Shown here: positions 11,314-21,559 of the stretch, piece by piece
Position numbering within the stretch: the stretch's first letter is position 1
Layout of the letters: the number at the start of each line of letters is the position of its first letter
Origin: Symbiodinium natans
Taxonomy: Eukaryota > Sar > Dinophyceae > Suessiales > Symbiodiniaceae
Direction: 5' to 3'
Assembly (NCBI GenBank): GCA_905221605.1
Contig: CAJNDS010001136.1
Span: 347,439 to 411,438 of the forward strand
Length of the DNA stretch: 64,000 nt
Notes under the pieces: generated by a model
Seen by the model: the letters and a program-made list of their open reading frames with translations, nothing else
What the model was told of the DNA's origin: nothing
Database searches by the model: none
Position numbers and translations under genes: made by a program

Positions 11314-12091
11314 GGTTTTGCTTAAACCCTAAACCCCATAACCCTAAACCCTATAAAACCCTAAACCCTATAAACCCTAAACCCAAAACCTGTGGTTCAA
11401 TTTCCCTAAAGCCTAAAGGCCCTAGGCCTTAAACTCCAAATCCAAAGCCCTGATCCCAGGGGCCCTCTACTAAGCCCAAAAGACTGCAACACGGCATTCG
11501 TAGAAAAAGGTGTTCTGAGAAGAGTTGAGGCAAGGGGGCTGCCACATATCAGGGTTTACTGGAGGGTATTTCCTGGCCTGACGTCATGATGAAGGTTCTG
11601 AATGTCCCCCTAAACCCCCAAACCCCAAACCCCAAACCCTAACCCCTAAACCCTGTTTTGAAACGCAGCGAATCATGGGGAGGGGGGTGGAGGCGAAATT
11701 GCCCATTGAGGAGGGCTTCAGTTTTTAAAGAGCTTCTAGTCTGAGGGGCTTGCTTCTCAGAGGGTTTAGGGTTTAGGGTTTAGGGTTGATTATTGCGTGG
11801 TGGGGGGGGGGGGGGCCTTCTACCAGGTAAGTCAACCCTAAGGCCAAACTAGATCGTTTTGGGGGCGGTAACTTGTGATCCTAGCTGGGCCTTGTCAAGC
11901 AAAGTTAATGTAGGGGTTAGGGATTAGGGTTGAAGGTTCTAAGAGCAGCTAAGAAACCTTAATTGTTATGGGCCCTTTCGCCATAAAGCAACGATGCATG
12001 CATGCAGGCCCAACCCCTACGCCCCAAACCGGAATCTTTGCACCTTAAGCCCGAGGCCCTGAGCCTAAGCCCCTAACCCCCCCTTGCACCT

Positions 12092-12178
12092 ACACCCTAA
12101 ACCCTAACTAAACCCTAAACCCAAAACCCTAAACCCTAAACCCTAAACCCTAAACCCCATACTAAACCCTAAACCCTA
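12092..12178 (-). repeat. CCCTAAA array
   Basis: About 10 units with interruptions. Confidence 0.88.
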
Positions 12179-12223
12179 ACAAAAGCACCCAAAGAAACCC
12201 CCTAACTCCCCTGATCTCGGCAG

Positions 12224-12269
12224 GGCTCGGAACTCTGAGCAGAGAGGCGTGGCCCGGCTGGAGGTTGAG
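12224..12269 (+). CDS. candidate small exon
   Basis: Forty-six nucleotides lie between the acceptor CTCGGCAG and the donor GAG|GTAGTT and read ARNSEQRGVARLEVE in one frame. A CCCTAAA array lies upstream and a TTTAGGG array begins directly downstream. Too short to assign. Confidence 0.3.
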
Positions 12270-12270
12270 G

Positions 12271-12510
12271 TAGTTTAGGGTTTAGGGTTTAGGGTTTAGG
12301 GTTTGGGGTTTAGGGTTTGGGGTTTGGGGGTTAGGGTATAGAGTGTAGAGTTTAGGGTTGGGGTTTAGGGTATAGAGTGTAGGGTTTAGGGTTTGGGGTT
12401 TGGGGTTTTAGGGTATAGAGTGTTGGGTTTAGGGTACAGAGTTTAGGGCTTGGGGTTTAGGGTGTAGAGTGCAGGGTATAGAGTATAGGGTTTAGGGTTT
12501 GGGGGTTTTA
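12271..12510 (+). repeat. TTTAGGG array with TATAGAGTG variants
   Basis: Mixed units with recurring GGGTATAGAGTGTAGGGTTT segments. Confidence 0.85.
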
Positions 12511-12909
12511 GGAGTTTAGAGGTTTCGGGGTTTCGGATGCTCCACGTAGGTCTTTGAAGGTTCTGGCAGGTGGGATCAGCGTCGGAACTCGGTTGGCTTT
12601 GCTCAGGTGTTTTGCTGCGGGCTGCGCGTGTGGGGAAGACAACGACGCCCCTTTTTTTGCAGGCGCATCTGTCGTCGTGCGCTCTGCCTTCCGGCCGTGA
12701 ACACGCACCATAGAGCTCCTTCTAACCGCAAATCCGCCAGGAACTGCCAAGAAAGCGAGTGCAGGGATTGGAAAGTCACTCACCAAGAAACCAATAAGCT
12801 GAGGATGGTGCTGGCATGTGGGTTTACATGAAGTACAGTCCATTTCAGTTCCAGTTCTGGTTTTCTGTCTTTCTGTCTCTCTGTCTGTAGGTCCGTTCTG
12901 TCTCTGGTG

Positions 12910-12910
<1 letters not shown>

Positions 12911-12949
<39 letters not shown>

Positions 12950-12964
12950 TGTGTGTGTGTGCGC
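12911..12964. repeat. GTGC/GT microsatellite
   Basis: (TGCG)n followed by (TG)n. Confidence 0.9.
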
Positions 12965-13186
12965 GTATCATCCAAAACACAAATCCTGTTGTGGACAAGA
13001 TCGTCCTTCTGCGCCACCAAATCTCTCCAACCTCTATACACCTTAATCCCCAACATCCCATCTACACCCCAAACCCTCAAACCTGAACCGAAACCCTAAA
13101 CCCAATGCCCAAAAACCCAAGAACCTAAACTCATAACTCTAAAACCTAAACCCTAAATACTAAATTCCCAGCCCTACCATCGGCAG

Positions 13187-13278
13187 TCGCCGCCCAAGGT
13201 AGGCCGGAGCGGCCGATGGTGCCCTTTGCTCGCAAATTTGCGGTGTCGAGCAAAAATCGGGACATGGGGGAGTGCAGG
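13187..13278 (+). CDS. candidate exon, unknown protein
   Basis: After the acceptor CATCGGCAG the frame reads AAQGRPERPMVPFARKFAVS then SKNRDMGEC, ending at TGCAGGGTTTAG. CCCTAAA copies lie just upstream and a TTTAGGG array starts at the donor side. The sequence is protein-like but no family was recognised. Confidence 0.38.
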
Positions 13279-13497
13279 GTTTAGGGTTTGGGGTCTTAGG
13301 GTTTAGGGTTTAGGGTTTAGGGCGAACAGGGTTTAGGAAGAGTAGCGAACCCAGACGGGTTTGACATCAACGAAAAAACATCAACTTTGATCATCTCCCG
13401 AAAGAATGGGTTTACGGTTGCAACCCTAAACCCTAAACCCTAAACCCTAAACCCTAAACCCTAAACCCTAAACCCTAAACCCTAAACCCTAAACCCC
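13278..13497. repeat. TTTAGGG then CCCTAAA arrays
   Basis: TTTAGGG units at 13278-13322 and CCCTAAA units at 13422-13497 face each other around about 100 bp, so the segment can fold back. Confidence 0.85.
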
Positions 13498-13711
13498 AAG
13501 CTTCAGGGTTCAGGGTGTGCTCGATCCCCCCCTAAACCCTAAGCTACTGAGCTGCACACCCTGAGGTGGGTGTACTACGGGTTTAGGGTTCATAAACTCG
13601 TCATCCTAAAATAGATACAAAAAATAGTTATGTAGACCCTGCCTTACATGCTCCGGAGGGTCCTTGTTAAGGTTTTCCACATTTTGCCTTGATTCCGCCG
13701 GTTGGGATCTA

Positions 13712-13880
13712 AACCCTAAACCCTAAAAGCCCCAAGCCCTAAACCCTAAGCCCTAAACCTTAAACCCTAAACCCTAAACCCTAAACCCTAAACCCTAAAC
13801 CCTAAACCCTAAACCCTAAACCCAAACCCCAAACCCCAAACCCCAAACCCCAAACCCCAAACCCCAAACCCTAAACCCAG
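13712..13880 (-). repeat. CCCTAAA then CCCCAAA array
   Basis: Perfect CCCTAAA units pass into seven CCCCAAA units, a homogenised variant. Confidence 0.9.
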
Positions 13881-13962
13881 CCTACCCGGAGCCTGCGACT
13901 TGCAGGTTCATTACTCGGAGGCCCCCTTAGAGGATTCGGAAGGTAACCTTACAAAAACAGGG

Positions 13963-14056
13963 AACCGGAGTAGGCCCTTCTTTCCTTTTTTTTAGGGTTG
14001 GGGTTCCGCTTATAATCCAAAAAAGGGTACCCTTTTATTCCAGGTTACTCCTGGGT
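13963..14056. mobile_element. H-type inverted-repeat element, copy 1
   Basis: Ends AACCGGAGTAGGCCCTT and GGTTACTCCTGGGT. The interior TTTAGGGTTGGGGTTCC is shared with the copy at 46368. Confidence 0.7.
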
Positions 14057-14426
14057 CGGTAGGTGTTGGGTTTTTGTCAACATCCCCCAAGCAGGGCTTA
14101 CTTAGACAGCCCGGCCTTATTTTTTTGGGTGGTCCGTAACCGTAAATTCTACACCCTGAACCCTGAAACCTAGACTCAGGGGGTGGGTTTAGGGTTCAGG
14201 GCTGTGGACCTTCCCATTGGTAAACAAGCAAAGGGCCCAAAGGCGGTTTTAGACTGTTTATAATACTTGGTACCCTTTTACCCCGCTTTTTGTTTCTAGG
14301 TTCCCTTTCTAAAAGTACGTGACCATCTCCAAAAAGAATCCCCTTGTTATGACATGGTCAGAAAAGGGCAACGACGACGTGGGGTTACTGGGAGATAGTC
14401 TGACATGCTGCACCTTAAACCCCATA

Positions 14427-14519
14427 CATTCTCCCTTCTACTAACAGTCCTTAATGCGGATTTTTGAGGGGTGCTGTTTAATCCCGATTCAGGACTGTTA
14501 GTAGAGTGGGGAACATCCT
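14427..14519. mobile_element. A-type inverted-repeat element, copy 2 (diverged)
   Basis: Inner arms CTACTAACAGTCC and GGACTGTTAGTAG are intact. The outer ends TTCTCCCTT and GTGGGGAACATCC have diverged from the family consensus. Confidence 0.65.
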
Positions 14520-15437
14520 AACCTATCAAAACCCTAAGCTCAGGAGTTCTCGCGCCGCTTTCATGGCTTAAGGATGCCCAGCGGCATACAGTAGAGCCCC
14601 AAGGGCCCCTGCACTTTTGTAGGGTTCAGGGTTTGGGGTTTGGGGTTTAGGGTTTAGGGCTTATGGGGTTTAGGGTTTCAGGGTTCAGGGTTGTTGTCCC
14701 ACAATATCAAAAGCCCAAACCCTCTTAAATGTTTCCAGCCTGAGCCTTTTAAGAACCTTTGGTCCAACAGCTGCGTCGACGTCCCCGCCCAACTAAGCCT
14801 AGCATATGTGCTTCCTCGTGCCCCGTTCGCGGCAGCAGAGTCATGCTAGTCTTGGTATTTGAAGACACAGATGCGCTGTCCCATTCCGTTCCATCTTAGC
14901 CAAAGCAGCACTTTGGAGCAGGCCGTCGACCTTGATACACAATTGCATGTGCGGTTGTCTGATTGCTGGGCATGCAGCCTGAAATCCGACAATGGCGCGC
15001 TCCCGTCGCAAGTCTCATGCTCAGGCACGTGGTGCAAGCGTTGGGATGTTATAAACCCTAACCCTAAACCCTAAACCCTAAACCTTAAATTATACTAAAT
15101 TTTCCTTAAGCCTCAGTCTTCAACTCTAATTTGCTAGACCTTGAACCCTGCCCGAAACCAAAGCTCAAAACCCCACGGATCTTGAACACACCCTAAACCC
15201 TCAACTTGTGTGGGCCTGAAAATGCCTATCCCGTCTCAGCTTTTCGACACCTGCGTTGCTGTAAAGGAACTGAAAATTGAGTGATCACAATCCAGCAAAC
15301 TCCAGAAAGTTGGAACAGGGTTTAATATAAGGACGGCTAGTGCAGGGATTTCCTTTAGTAACCCTTCGGCCCTCTGGGGTATGAGGATGTTGATGTTCCA
15401 ACTTTTGACCGTTTCCTGTAAACAATTTAGTCTTTCA

Positions 15438-15552
15438 CCCGAAGGATCCATGGACCTGTATAGTATATACTTGGGCCTTAAAGCTACTATATAGGAATCG
15501 CTTTAAGGCCCAAGTATATACTATTACTATACAGGTACATGGATCCTTTGGG
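15438..15552. mobile_element. C-type inverted-repeat element, copy 1
   Basis: Left arm AAGGATCCATGGACCTGTAT and right arm ATACAGGTACATGGATCCTT form long inverted repeats that extend through TAGTATATACTTGGGCCTTAA. The short asymmetric core is CTACTATATAGGAATCG. Confidence 0.88.
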
Positions 15553-15682
15553 TCAGGGTTCCGGGGATTTTGGTTGTGGCAGGATCCGACGCTTTCTGGA
15601 TGTTCTGAACCTCACCGACACGTTGAGGCAGGGCGGCATTTGACCATCCGGCCCGACCACAGTCAACCCAAAGGCCTTGAAA

Positions 15683-15752
15683 CCCTAACTACCCTAACTA
15701 CCCTAAATACCCTAAATACCCTAAATACCCTAAATACCCTAAACCCTAAACC
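15683..15752 (-). repeat. CCCTAACTA / CCCTAAATA variant array
   Basis: Nine-base units, two CCCTAACTA then several CCCTAAATA, ending in CCCTAAA. Confidence 0.85.
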
Positions 15753-15795
15753 CTCAACCCTATTGACCCAAAAGCCCTGCATCCTCGATGCTCAG

Positions 15796-15857
15796 CAGGG
15801 CAACTCGGCGCCTGAATTGAAGCCTGTGACAGAGGGCACAGCTTCCCCCCGGCACAG
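15796..15857 (+). CDS. candidate exon with strong donor
   Basis: The segment between CTCAG and CACAG|GTGAGC reads QGNSAPELKPVTEGTASPRH. GTGAGC is a good GT donor. A CCCTAAA-variant array precedes it and a TTTAGGG array follows at 15898. An upstream piece (15583-15643, RRFLDVLNLTDTLRQGGI then TGA) may be another exon but is not joined. Confidence 0.35.
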
Positions 15858-15897
15858 GTGAGCTTCACGCCGTCACGGAGGTTTGACTGGGGTTTAA

Positions 15898-15946
15898 AAG
15901 GTTTAGGGTTTAGGGTATAGGGTTTAGGGTTTAGGGTTTAGGGTTA
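15898..15946 (+). repeat. TTTAGGG array
   Basis: About six units, one with TATAGGG. Confidence 0.88.
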
Positions 15947-16003
15947 GTTTTAGATGCTGTAATGTTGGGGGCTGGGATCGTACGGTGATGATGGTGACTG
16001 GCG

Positions 16004-16255
16004 ATGTCTCGGCACGTCCTGTTTCCTTCTGCAAGGCTCACGCCTTTGCGCATTGCGCGAGAGAGGAGCGGCTTTCGACGCGAGCGCACGAGTTCGGGCC
16101 AGGACATGGGGTGTGGCCTGGTGGCTTCACTGGCTGATCTCCAGCTGACATGCCACCGCCACACGAAGTACGATGGGATGTCCGATGAGCGTCGTCCTCG
16201 TATTCCTCCAGGTTTGAACGTCGGCATATGCTGCGGGATAAACCCTAAACCCTAA
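16004..16255 (+). CDS. weak candidate coding segment
   Basis: An open frame includes QDMGCGLVASLADLQLTCHR followed by HTKYDGMSDERRPRIPPGLN, running into a CCCTAAA array at 16237. The antisense frame is open as well, so strand and reality are uncertain. No family recognised. Confidence 0.22.
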   Translation: MSRHVLFPSARLTPLRIARERSGFRRERTSSGQDMGCGLVASLADLQLTCHRHTKYDGMSDERRPRIPPGLNVGICCGINPKP

Positions 16256-16380
16256 ACCCTAAAACCCTAAACGACGGCATCAGAGACACGACAGGCTTCC
16301 ATGTGATTGAGCATTATCGCTTTCAGCAGCCCGACTCGCGCACCAAGACCAGGGAAAGTCCGCAAAGCGAAGAAGCCTGC

Positions 16381-16487
16381 CCAAAGGATCCATGTACCTG
16401 TATAGTATATACTTGGGCCTTAAAGGGATTCCTATATAGTAGCTTTAGGGCCCAAGTATATACTATACAGGTACATGGATCCTTTGG
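16381..16487. mobile_element. C-type inverted-repeat element, copy 2, opposite orientation
   Basis: Same arms as copy 1, nearly perfect. The core reads GGATTCCTATATAGTAG, the reverse complement of the copy-1 core, so this copy is inserted the other way round. It interrupts an open frame starting near 16303. Confidence 0.88.
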
Positions 16488-17449
16488 CCTACCGCCTGAC
16501 CCGAGCCCTCTGCTTGTCAGAGCTGGCGTCGCATGGAGCTGGAGGCAGCGCGATCTATTTTGCCGGAACTCACGTCGAGCAGCGTGCGTGCCGGATACGC
16601 TGGCGCTCGCCCTCGTCGCTCCACGCTCGCTCCCAACAGCGCCGCACCACCACAGACCGCCGGTGAATTACGTCCATGAATACGGCATATCACAAGCAAC
16701 GCAGTGCTTCGCGAGGACGACCGTGAGATGTGCATCTTACAGCGACCTGTTTTGTTCTCGCCAATGGGTCATGAAGCATTCGATTTAGCTCCGTTCTGCA
16801 GCTTCCTCGTTTTCATCCAATTTGCAACCGCAGGACTTTCATGGTGCACGTGCAGCATTTTGTGTGTTGTTGGTTGTCAACTTTGATGACGACTCTGCTT
16901 ACAGATGGGATGTTTGAAATTACGCTTGCCCGATGGACGTAGACAGAAGGAGACCCAAACCGGGCCCGTGCGTTTAGTGGTGTGGTTGCCAAAAAAGCCA
17001 CACGAAATCATTCTGCCGCGCAAGTGAAACGAGTCATGACGACTCTGTGATTTGATATATATATATATATAACTTATATATATATAGGTTTTATTATATA
17101 TGTATGTGTACATATATATAGATTCTAAGCAAATGCTGGGAGGGGGGGGGAAGGCTGGATCTACCAGCCTGACACGCGCGGGCAGCAGCGGTACAGAGGG
17201 AGTGGCGTCATCACGATCTAAACAGTTTGTTAGTCGCTCTCGGCGAAAGGCGCAGCAGCCGCCAGCATTCCAATTTGGATTGCTTGTTGAGGCCGAGGGC
17301 AATCCTTCTCAACGTGGGGGTGCGACAAGTTTAGTTTGCGATGGCTTGCGTGCTGGGTGACGCAAGCCTTTTCCAGCATGCCGAGAGCAGTCAGACCGAG
17401 TCAGACCAGGTAGTAGTTGGCCACGCGGTCCCGTGTTCGGGCCGGGCGC

Positions 17450-17830
17450 TTCGGGCCGTCACGCCGTGGAGAGCACGCTCCACCAGCGTTTTGATGAGGA
17501 CGCGCAGGCGGTGCTGCGTACGAGCGAAATCGTAGAGCCATTCCAGCGTCCGCCGAGTTCGCATCCAAGCACGCGCAGGGACTGCGCGCCCAGCTCGGGG
17601 TACGTGGCCCGTTTGGGTCGCTTCGCGACCTGCACCATAGATGACGAGGATTGAGGTCCGATGCCGGGCGCCGTGGCGTGCGCCAGCCACTCTGTGGGCA
17701 CCGCATATATACCCTTTAGGGCCAACAGCCCCGCAGGCGACCCAGCACCATGCCCTCTCTACGATCTTAGCACAGCGAACAATCGCGTCCAGGGCATGCA
17801 AGGGGGTTGTCGCCGAATGCATCCGAGCGC
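17450..17830 (-). pseudogene. decayed retroelement-like ORF fragment 1
   Basis: On the minus strand two overlapping frames together carry KIVERAWCWVACGAVGPKG, then LAHATAPGIG, KRPKRATYPELGAQSLRVLG, CELGGRWNG and KRWWSVLSTA. The order VERAW..VA..AVG, then APG, YPEL, GGRW and RWW is shared with fragments at 19270, 19780, 20460 and 21190. A frame change is needed near the AVG motif, so this copy is broken. Dinoflagellate genomes contain many ORFs with this C-terminal block, which I associate with retrotransposons; that link is from memory. No catalytic reverse-transcriptase motif is visible. Confidence 0.5.
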
Positions 17831-18739
17831 TGCCCGCACATCGCTGGGGCCAATTCAGCCGCAGTTTGCGGCGGAGAGCGATCAGCATAATCTCGCGGGT
17901 CGGCAACAGTAGGTGGTCGTTGTTTTTTTCTCGCGCCTTGTTTTCCACCTTCACGTCAAAAGTCCAAGTCCCCGGCGACCCCTGTCGGCATGGGCCTCAT
18001 CGCAGCAGCAGCCTGGGCGCATCTGGGCACCGTGTCCGCTGTGGGCAGCGGAGGCATCGTCCAGAGTCCAAGGACGGCGCTGCAGGCCGCTTGCTGGTGC
18101 TCCACTGGGACTCGTCGTTCCAGCGCCCCCCCGATTTCAGCAGCCAGAACGCCAGAACGCACAAGCGATGCGGGCCCCCGCGAGTGAGCTCCCGTGCGAG
18201 CTTGCAGCGAGGCGCCGCCGCAAGTGCGACCCCATCCCGCTCAGGTTTGTCTGGAGATCATTGTAATAGTCACGGGGGGGGGGGGGGAGATGCAACAGTC
18301 GCTTCCGCCTGTGTTTACTTGAGGAGCAGGAAGCGACCTCATCATGTACAGTAATTGTAGGCTCCGCGTTCCTTTGCGATTGACATCATTTCGCAACAAA
18401 ATCGTCTGGCAATTATAATGGTAAAATCCATGCGTTCGTTGGTGGAAGGGATGCCGCTGTACGAGTACGTGAGACACAGCACGGCCAGCCATGTTTCCAC
18501 GTGCCTAGCGCAGTGGCTGCGTTCATCAGCAGCCAGGCTGGCGCCACGGATGACCAGTTTTCAACTGGAGGCCTCGCCTCAGCCCCTTGCCAGAAGACGA
18601 GATCTTCCCTCGCGCGCGGCTTCCAGGCAAGCAATGGACGCTCACTACTAAGGGCACGCACTCTCCATTGCTCCGGGCTTAGAAAAACTTCCAAGGGAGT
18701 CGCCAACGAACTGTTCCTGGGCAGTTTAGTGTAGTCTCG

Positions 18740-18975
18740 TGCGGTCCGGACATGACGGATGTCTACATTCTGGCATAACACATGTGTATGTTGTCGCTCT
18801 TGCAAGAACCATTCCAACGTGGGTCGAAAGGGCTCCGGGTGGGCCGACCCAGGCCACACCGGCCGCCTTCATTCCTTTGCCAGTTCTTGTCGGCGATGGC
18901 GCGTACCTGTTCTACGACCCAGGGCGATTTCAGACACGGGGAGACTTGTACGCCTTTTTGGACGACGCCACGTAA
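18740..18975 (+). CDS. open frame of unknown status
   Basis: A 78-codon frame includes FIPLPVLVGDGAYLFYDPGR and FQTRGDLYAFLDDAT before a stop. It lies between retroelement-like fragments and may be part of the same decayed block. Neighbouring frames are also long because of the GC-rich composition, so coding status is unclear. Confidence 0.2.
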
Positions 18976-19269
18976 ACGTCTGTCAACCACACCGGTTGTG
19001 CGCAGTCTGGCAATGTTCGATGTGATGGCGGCGAACCAACATGAAGTAGCGCAGGCGTTTCGTATTAGTACGGTGCCGGCCGCCTTCGGGACTTCAGGCT
19101 GACCGGACCTGACCTGACCTGATGGCAGCAAACCGTCGCTGCTTGGCGACCGACGTACTAACGGATGCGAGAGGCACGGAGTATGTGCAGCTGCCATCGA
19201 CGGGGCCGAGGGCCGAGACCAAACAGCGTGCAGGTGCAAAGTCCAGCTTGCTGTCGACACCACCCTCGT

Positions 19270-19512
19270 ACCCTCGACGCATGCGGTCGCCCGCGGCGGC
19301 AGCGCCGCACTGTCGGTGCAACCCGGAGCTCCTATGCCGCTTTGTCGTGCTAGCCATCGAGGTCGCACGACGTTGGAGTGCAGAGGTCCCCCCCGGCTCC
19401 TCACCCGCTCGGTCCGCACCGCCCCACCTGCGCGCCAGCAGCACCGCAGCGTGGGTGCAGCGATGGTCAGGTATCCTTGCCTGCGCAGCCGTCAGGTCCT
19501 TCCTCAGTGATG
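19270..19512 (+). pseudogene. decayed retroelement-like ORF fragment 2
   Basis: The plus-strand frame reads FVVLAIEVARRWSAEVPPGS and then HLRASSTAAWVQRWSGILAC. This corresponds to the GGRW-to-RWW part of fragment 1, with the motif degraded to ARRW. It sits in a frame (19122-20069) that is open for 315 codons, but the rest is Pro/Arg-rich and shows no recognisable domain. GC content is higher than in the flanking repeat regions. Confidence 0.42.
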
Positions 19513-19779
19513 TGCTCACCGAACAGCCCACCGCTCGCCAGTCGCCTGCCCGCGCGGCGACGTGTCCCCGGGCAGCACCCGCGCGACGCACTCTGCACAG
19601 GAAACAATTGGCCTGGCTCGCCTGTGCTTGCACATCATATCACATCATTATGTTCCATTACAAAACAATCCACGTTCTATTGGGCTCACGTTTCAGCAAC
19701 TGCCCTTGTTTTCACAGAGGTGATGGCGACGCTGGAAAACAGCGCAGTGCACCTTGCACACGACGTACGGGCAGTCTCT

Positions 19780-19914
19780 TTGTGCCTTGCAGCCTTCTTG
19801 TCTCCCATCGCCGGGTGGTGCGCCACCCGGGCGGCCGCTTTGGCGTGGGTGCGGCGCTGGTGGGGCCAGCCCTTGGTGTCGGTCCAGCAGGCCGTCGCCA
19901 GCACGGCGCGTTAA
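19780..19914 (+). pseudogene. decayed retroelement-like ORF fragment 3
   Basis: The frame ends AAALAWVRRWWGQPLVSVQQ AVASTAR and a stop. The RRWW..SVQQAV block corresponds to the end of fragments 1 and 2. Only about the last 40 codons are recognisable. It lies 0.3 kb downstream of fragment 2 on the same strand. Confidence 0.42.
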
Positions 19915-20459
19915 CTTCATTGCAAACCTCCCCTTGGAACGGCACCCGGGTCGCATCCAATGATTGCTGCAAGCTGCCGCACAGCTCGATCATGGGCCCG
20001 GGCGTAGGCGAGGATTTCCTGCGGCGGCACCGTGCGTTGGGCTTGACGGGGGAAGGCACAAAGCAATAGGAGCAGCCATGAGCATTGCAGGTCCGGGACG
20101 ACGCTGATTTTTGCGTGGGCATACCAAACAGTTTTTTTCCGAAACAGTTCCCCGCAGAGCGCGTGGCAGCGCGCGTGGCATCGCTAGCCCAGCACGTAAA
20201 GCCGCTACCCTGAGCCCTGAGCTGGTGGGGTCTCGCCACTGCCGTCGCTAAGGGGAGCGCCTTCTCGCAGAAAGAGACCCACCATCAAATGAACCAGACT
20301 GCAAAAATGATGTTGTTGTGTTTTTTTTTCATGTCGAAATTCGTTGAAAAGTCCTGCCGGTCGCCTTCAAAAAATGGAGCAATTGTTGCTGGAGTCGAAA
20401 AATCCCACACCGCGTTCGAGCACATCAGATGCAAGTGCCACCATTGAACAGCACCTCGC

Positions 20460-20851
20460 ATGGCAGCTTGCGCATTTACAGCTCAAGCAATGCTTTGGGA
20501 GCATGATGCGGCCGGCTATGCCGCCGGATGCCTGGGCGCTGGCGCGGGCCTCATGCAGGGTCCTGGCTCACCGCCATACCAGCTGAGCCACAAGCACTCC
20601 ACCGCCGCCTGCCCATGCTGCTCTCCCTTTGCCATGGCAGGTGTGGCCCGACACCCGGCAGTGTGGCACAAGTAGATCGGCTCGGTGACCACGCGCTCAC
20701 TTGTCCACAAAGCGGCCTGCTCGCTCGACGCGCCGAGGTTGTCGAACGCGCGTGGGTCCGCGTCGCACGCGAGGCCGTCGGTGCCGAAGGGCAGGTGGCG
20801 CCACAACAATGGCTAGTGCACACCATGGCGCCCGGCGTGCACGCCGCCTAG
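20460..20851 (+). pseudogene. decayed retroelement-like ORF fragment 4
   Basis: The plus-strand frame contains SWLTAIPAEPQALHRRLPML, then VDRLGDHALTCPQSGLLARR and AEVVERAWVRVAREAVGAEG, then QVAPQQWLVHTMAPG. VERAWVRVAREAVG is the least decayed version of the motif in fragment 1. The GDHALTCP segment with its Cys and His suggests a small zinc-binding or linker element ahead of it. The frame stops at 20851. This fragment covers the part upstream of the blocks kept in fragments 2, 3 and 5. Confidence 0.5.
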
Positions 20852-21189
20852 ATGCGGGCGACGCCTAACGGTTCCGCACTGTGCTGCGATGCGACACGGG
20901 TATCGCCACTTACGGTGAACTGTGGAAGTGTAAACCGGGCATTAGAAACATTGAAGGCGATACCGTTCGGCGTTCATTGGGGGGGAAGCGGGATTGTAAT
21001 GTAGCACGCTGTGCAAATATGGCGCGAAGGACGCAGTTATCATGAGAAGCGCGAAAGAAATCGGTGGATCGAGCAAATTCTTAACGTATAGCACGGGCGA
21101 TTCGTATCATGACAAGCGCGGGAAACTGCGCTGGGTCAAGCAGAATCTTCAGTCAGATATCATGACGCAGGAGAACGCGTTGGGTCGGG

Positions 21190-21380
21190 CAGAATGGTCG
21201 GCTCGTCGTGCTCGTGCTCGAGATCGGCGGACGCCGGAACGACGAAGCAGCACAATTCCTCCGTCTCCTTGCCCGTTGCCGGGCACGTGAGGTCCCCCCA
21301 GCACTTCGCGCCAGTGCCATTTCTGCGTGGGTAGCTCGCTGGTCTGCGCTCCAGCCTCCTATTTCTCCCGATTGCAGGCA
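21190..21380 (+). pseudogene. decayed retroelement-like ORF fragment 5
   Basis: The frame reads LVLEIGGRRNDEAAQFLRLL ARCRAREVPPALRASAISAW VARWSAL. It matches the GGRW to RWW block of fragments 1 and 2 (GGRR here). It ends without the VQQA block. An AT-rich gene-poor stretch follows downstream. Confidence 0.45.
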
Positions 21381-21559
21381 CAGCCAATGTCGATGGCATG
21401 ACGCCGGATCTCAGCGAGGTGCTTGCAGACGAGCGCTGGGAGGTCGCCCCTCCCCTCACCAGCCGCCTGCCGCTGACGGCGTGAGGCCGTCCGGCCACCA
21501 GTGCCAGTGTGGTCCCCGCTCGCCCACCGAGCCCTGGCATTGACTGGAGACACATGCTG

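Noticed and set aside
17391-17954. 187-codon minus-strand frame as an intact gene
   Set aside because: Only part of it carries the retroelement-like motifs, which continue in another frame; the rest is GC-driven open frame.
19122-20069. 315-codon frame as a complete gene
   Set aside because: Motif-bearing parts are limited to two short blocks; the remainder is compositionally biased and several frames are open at once.
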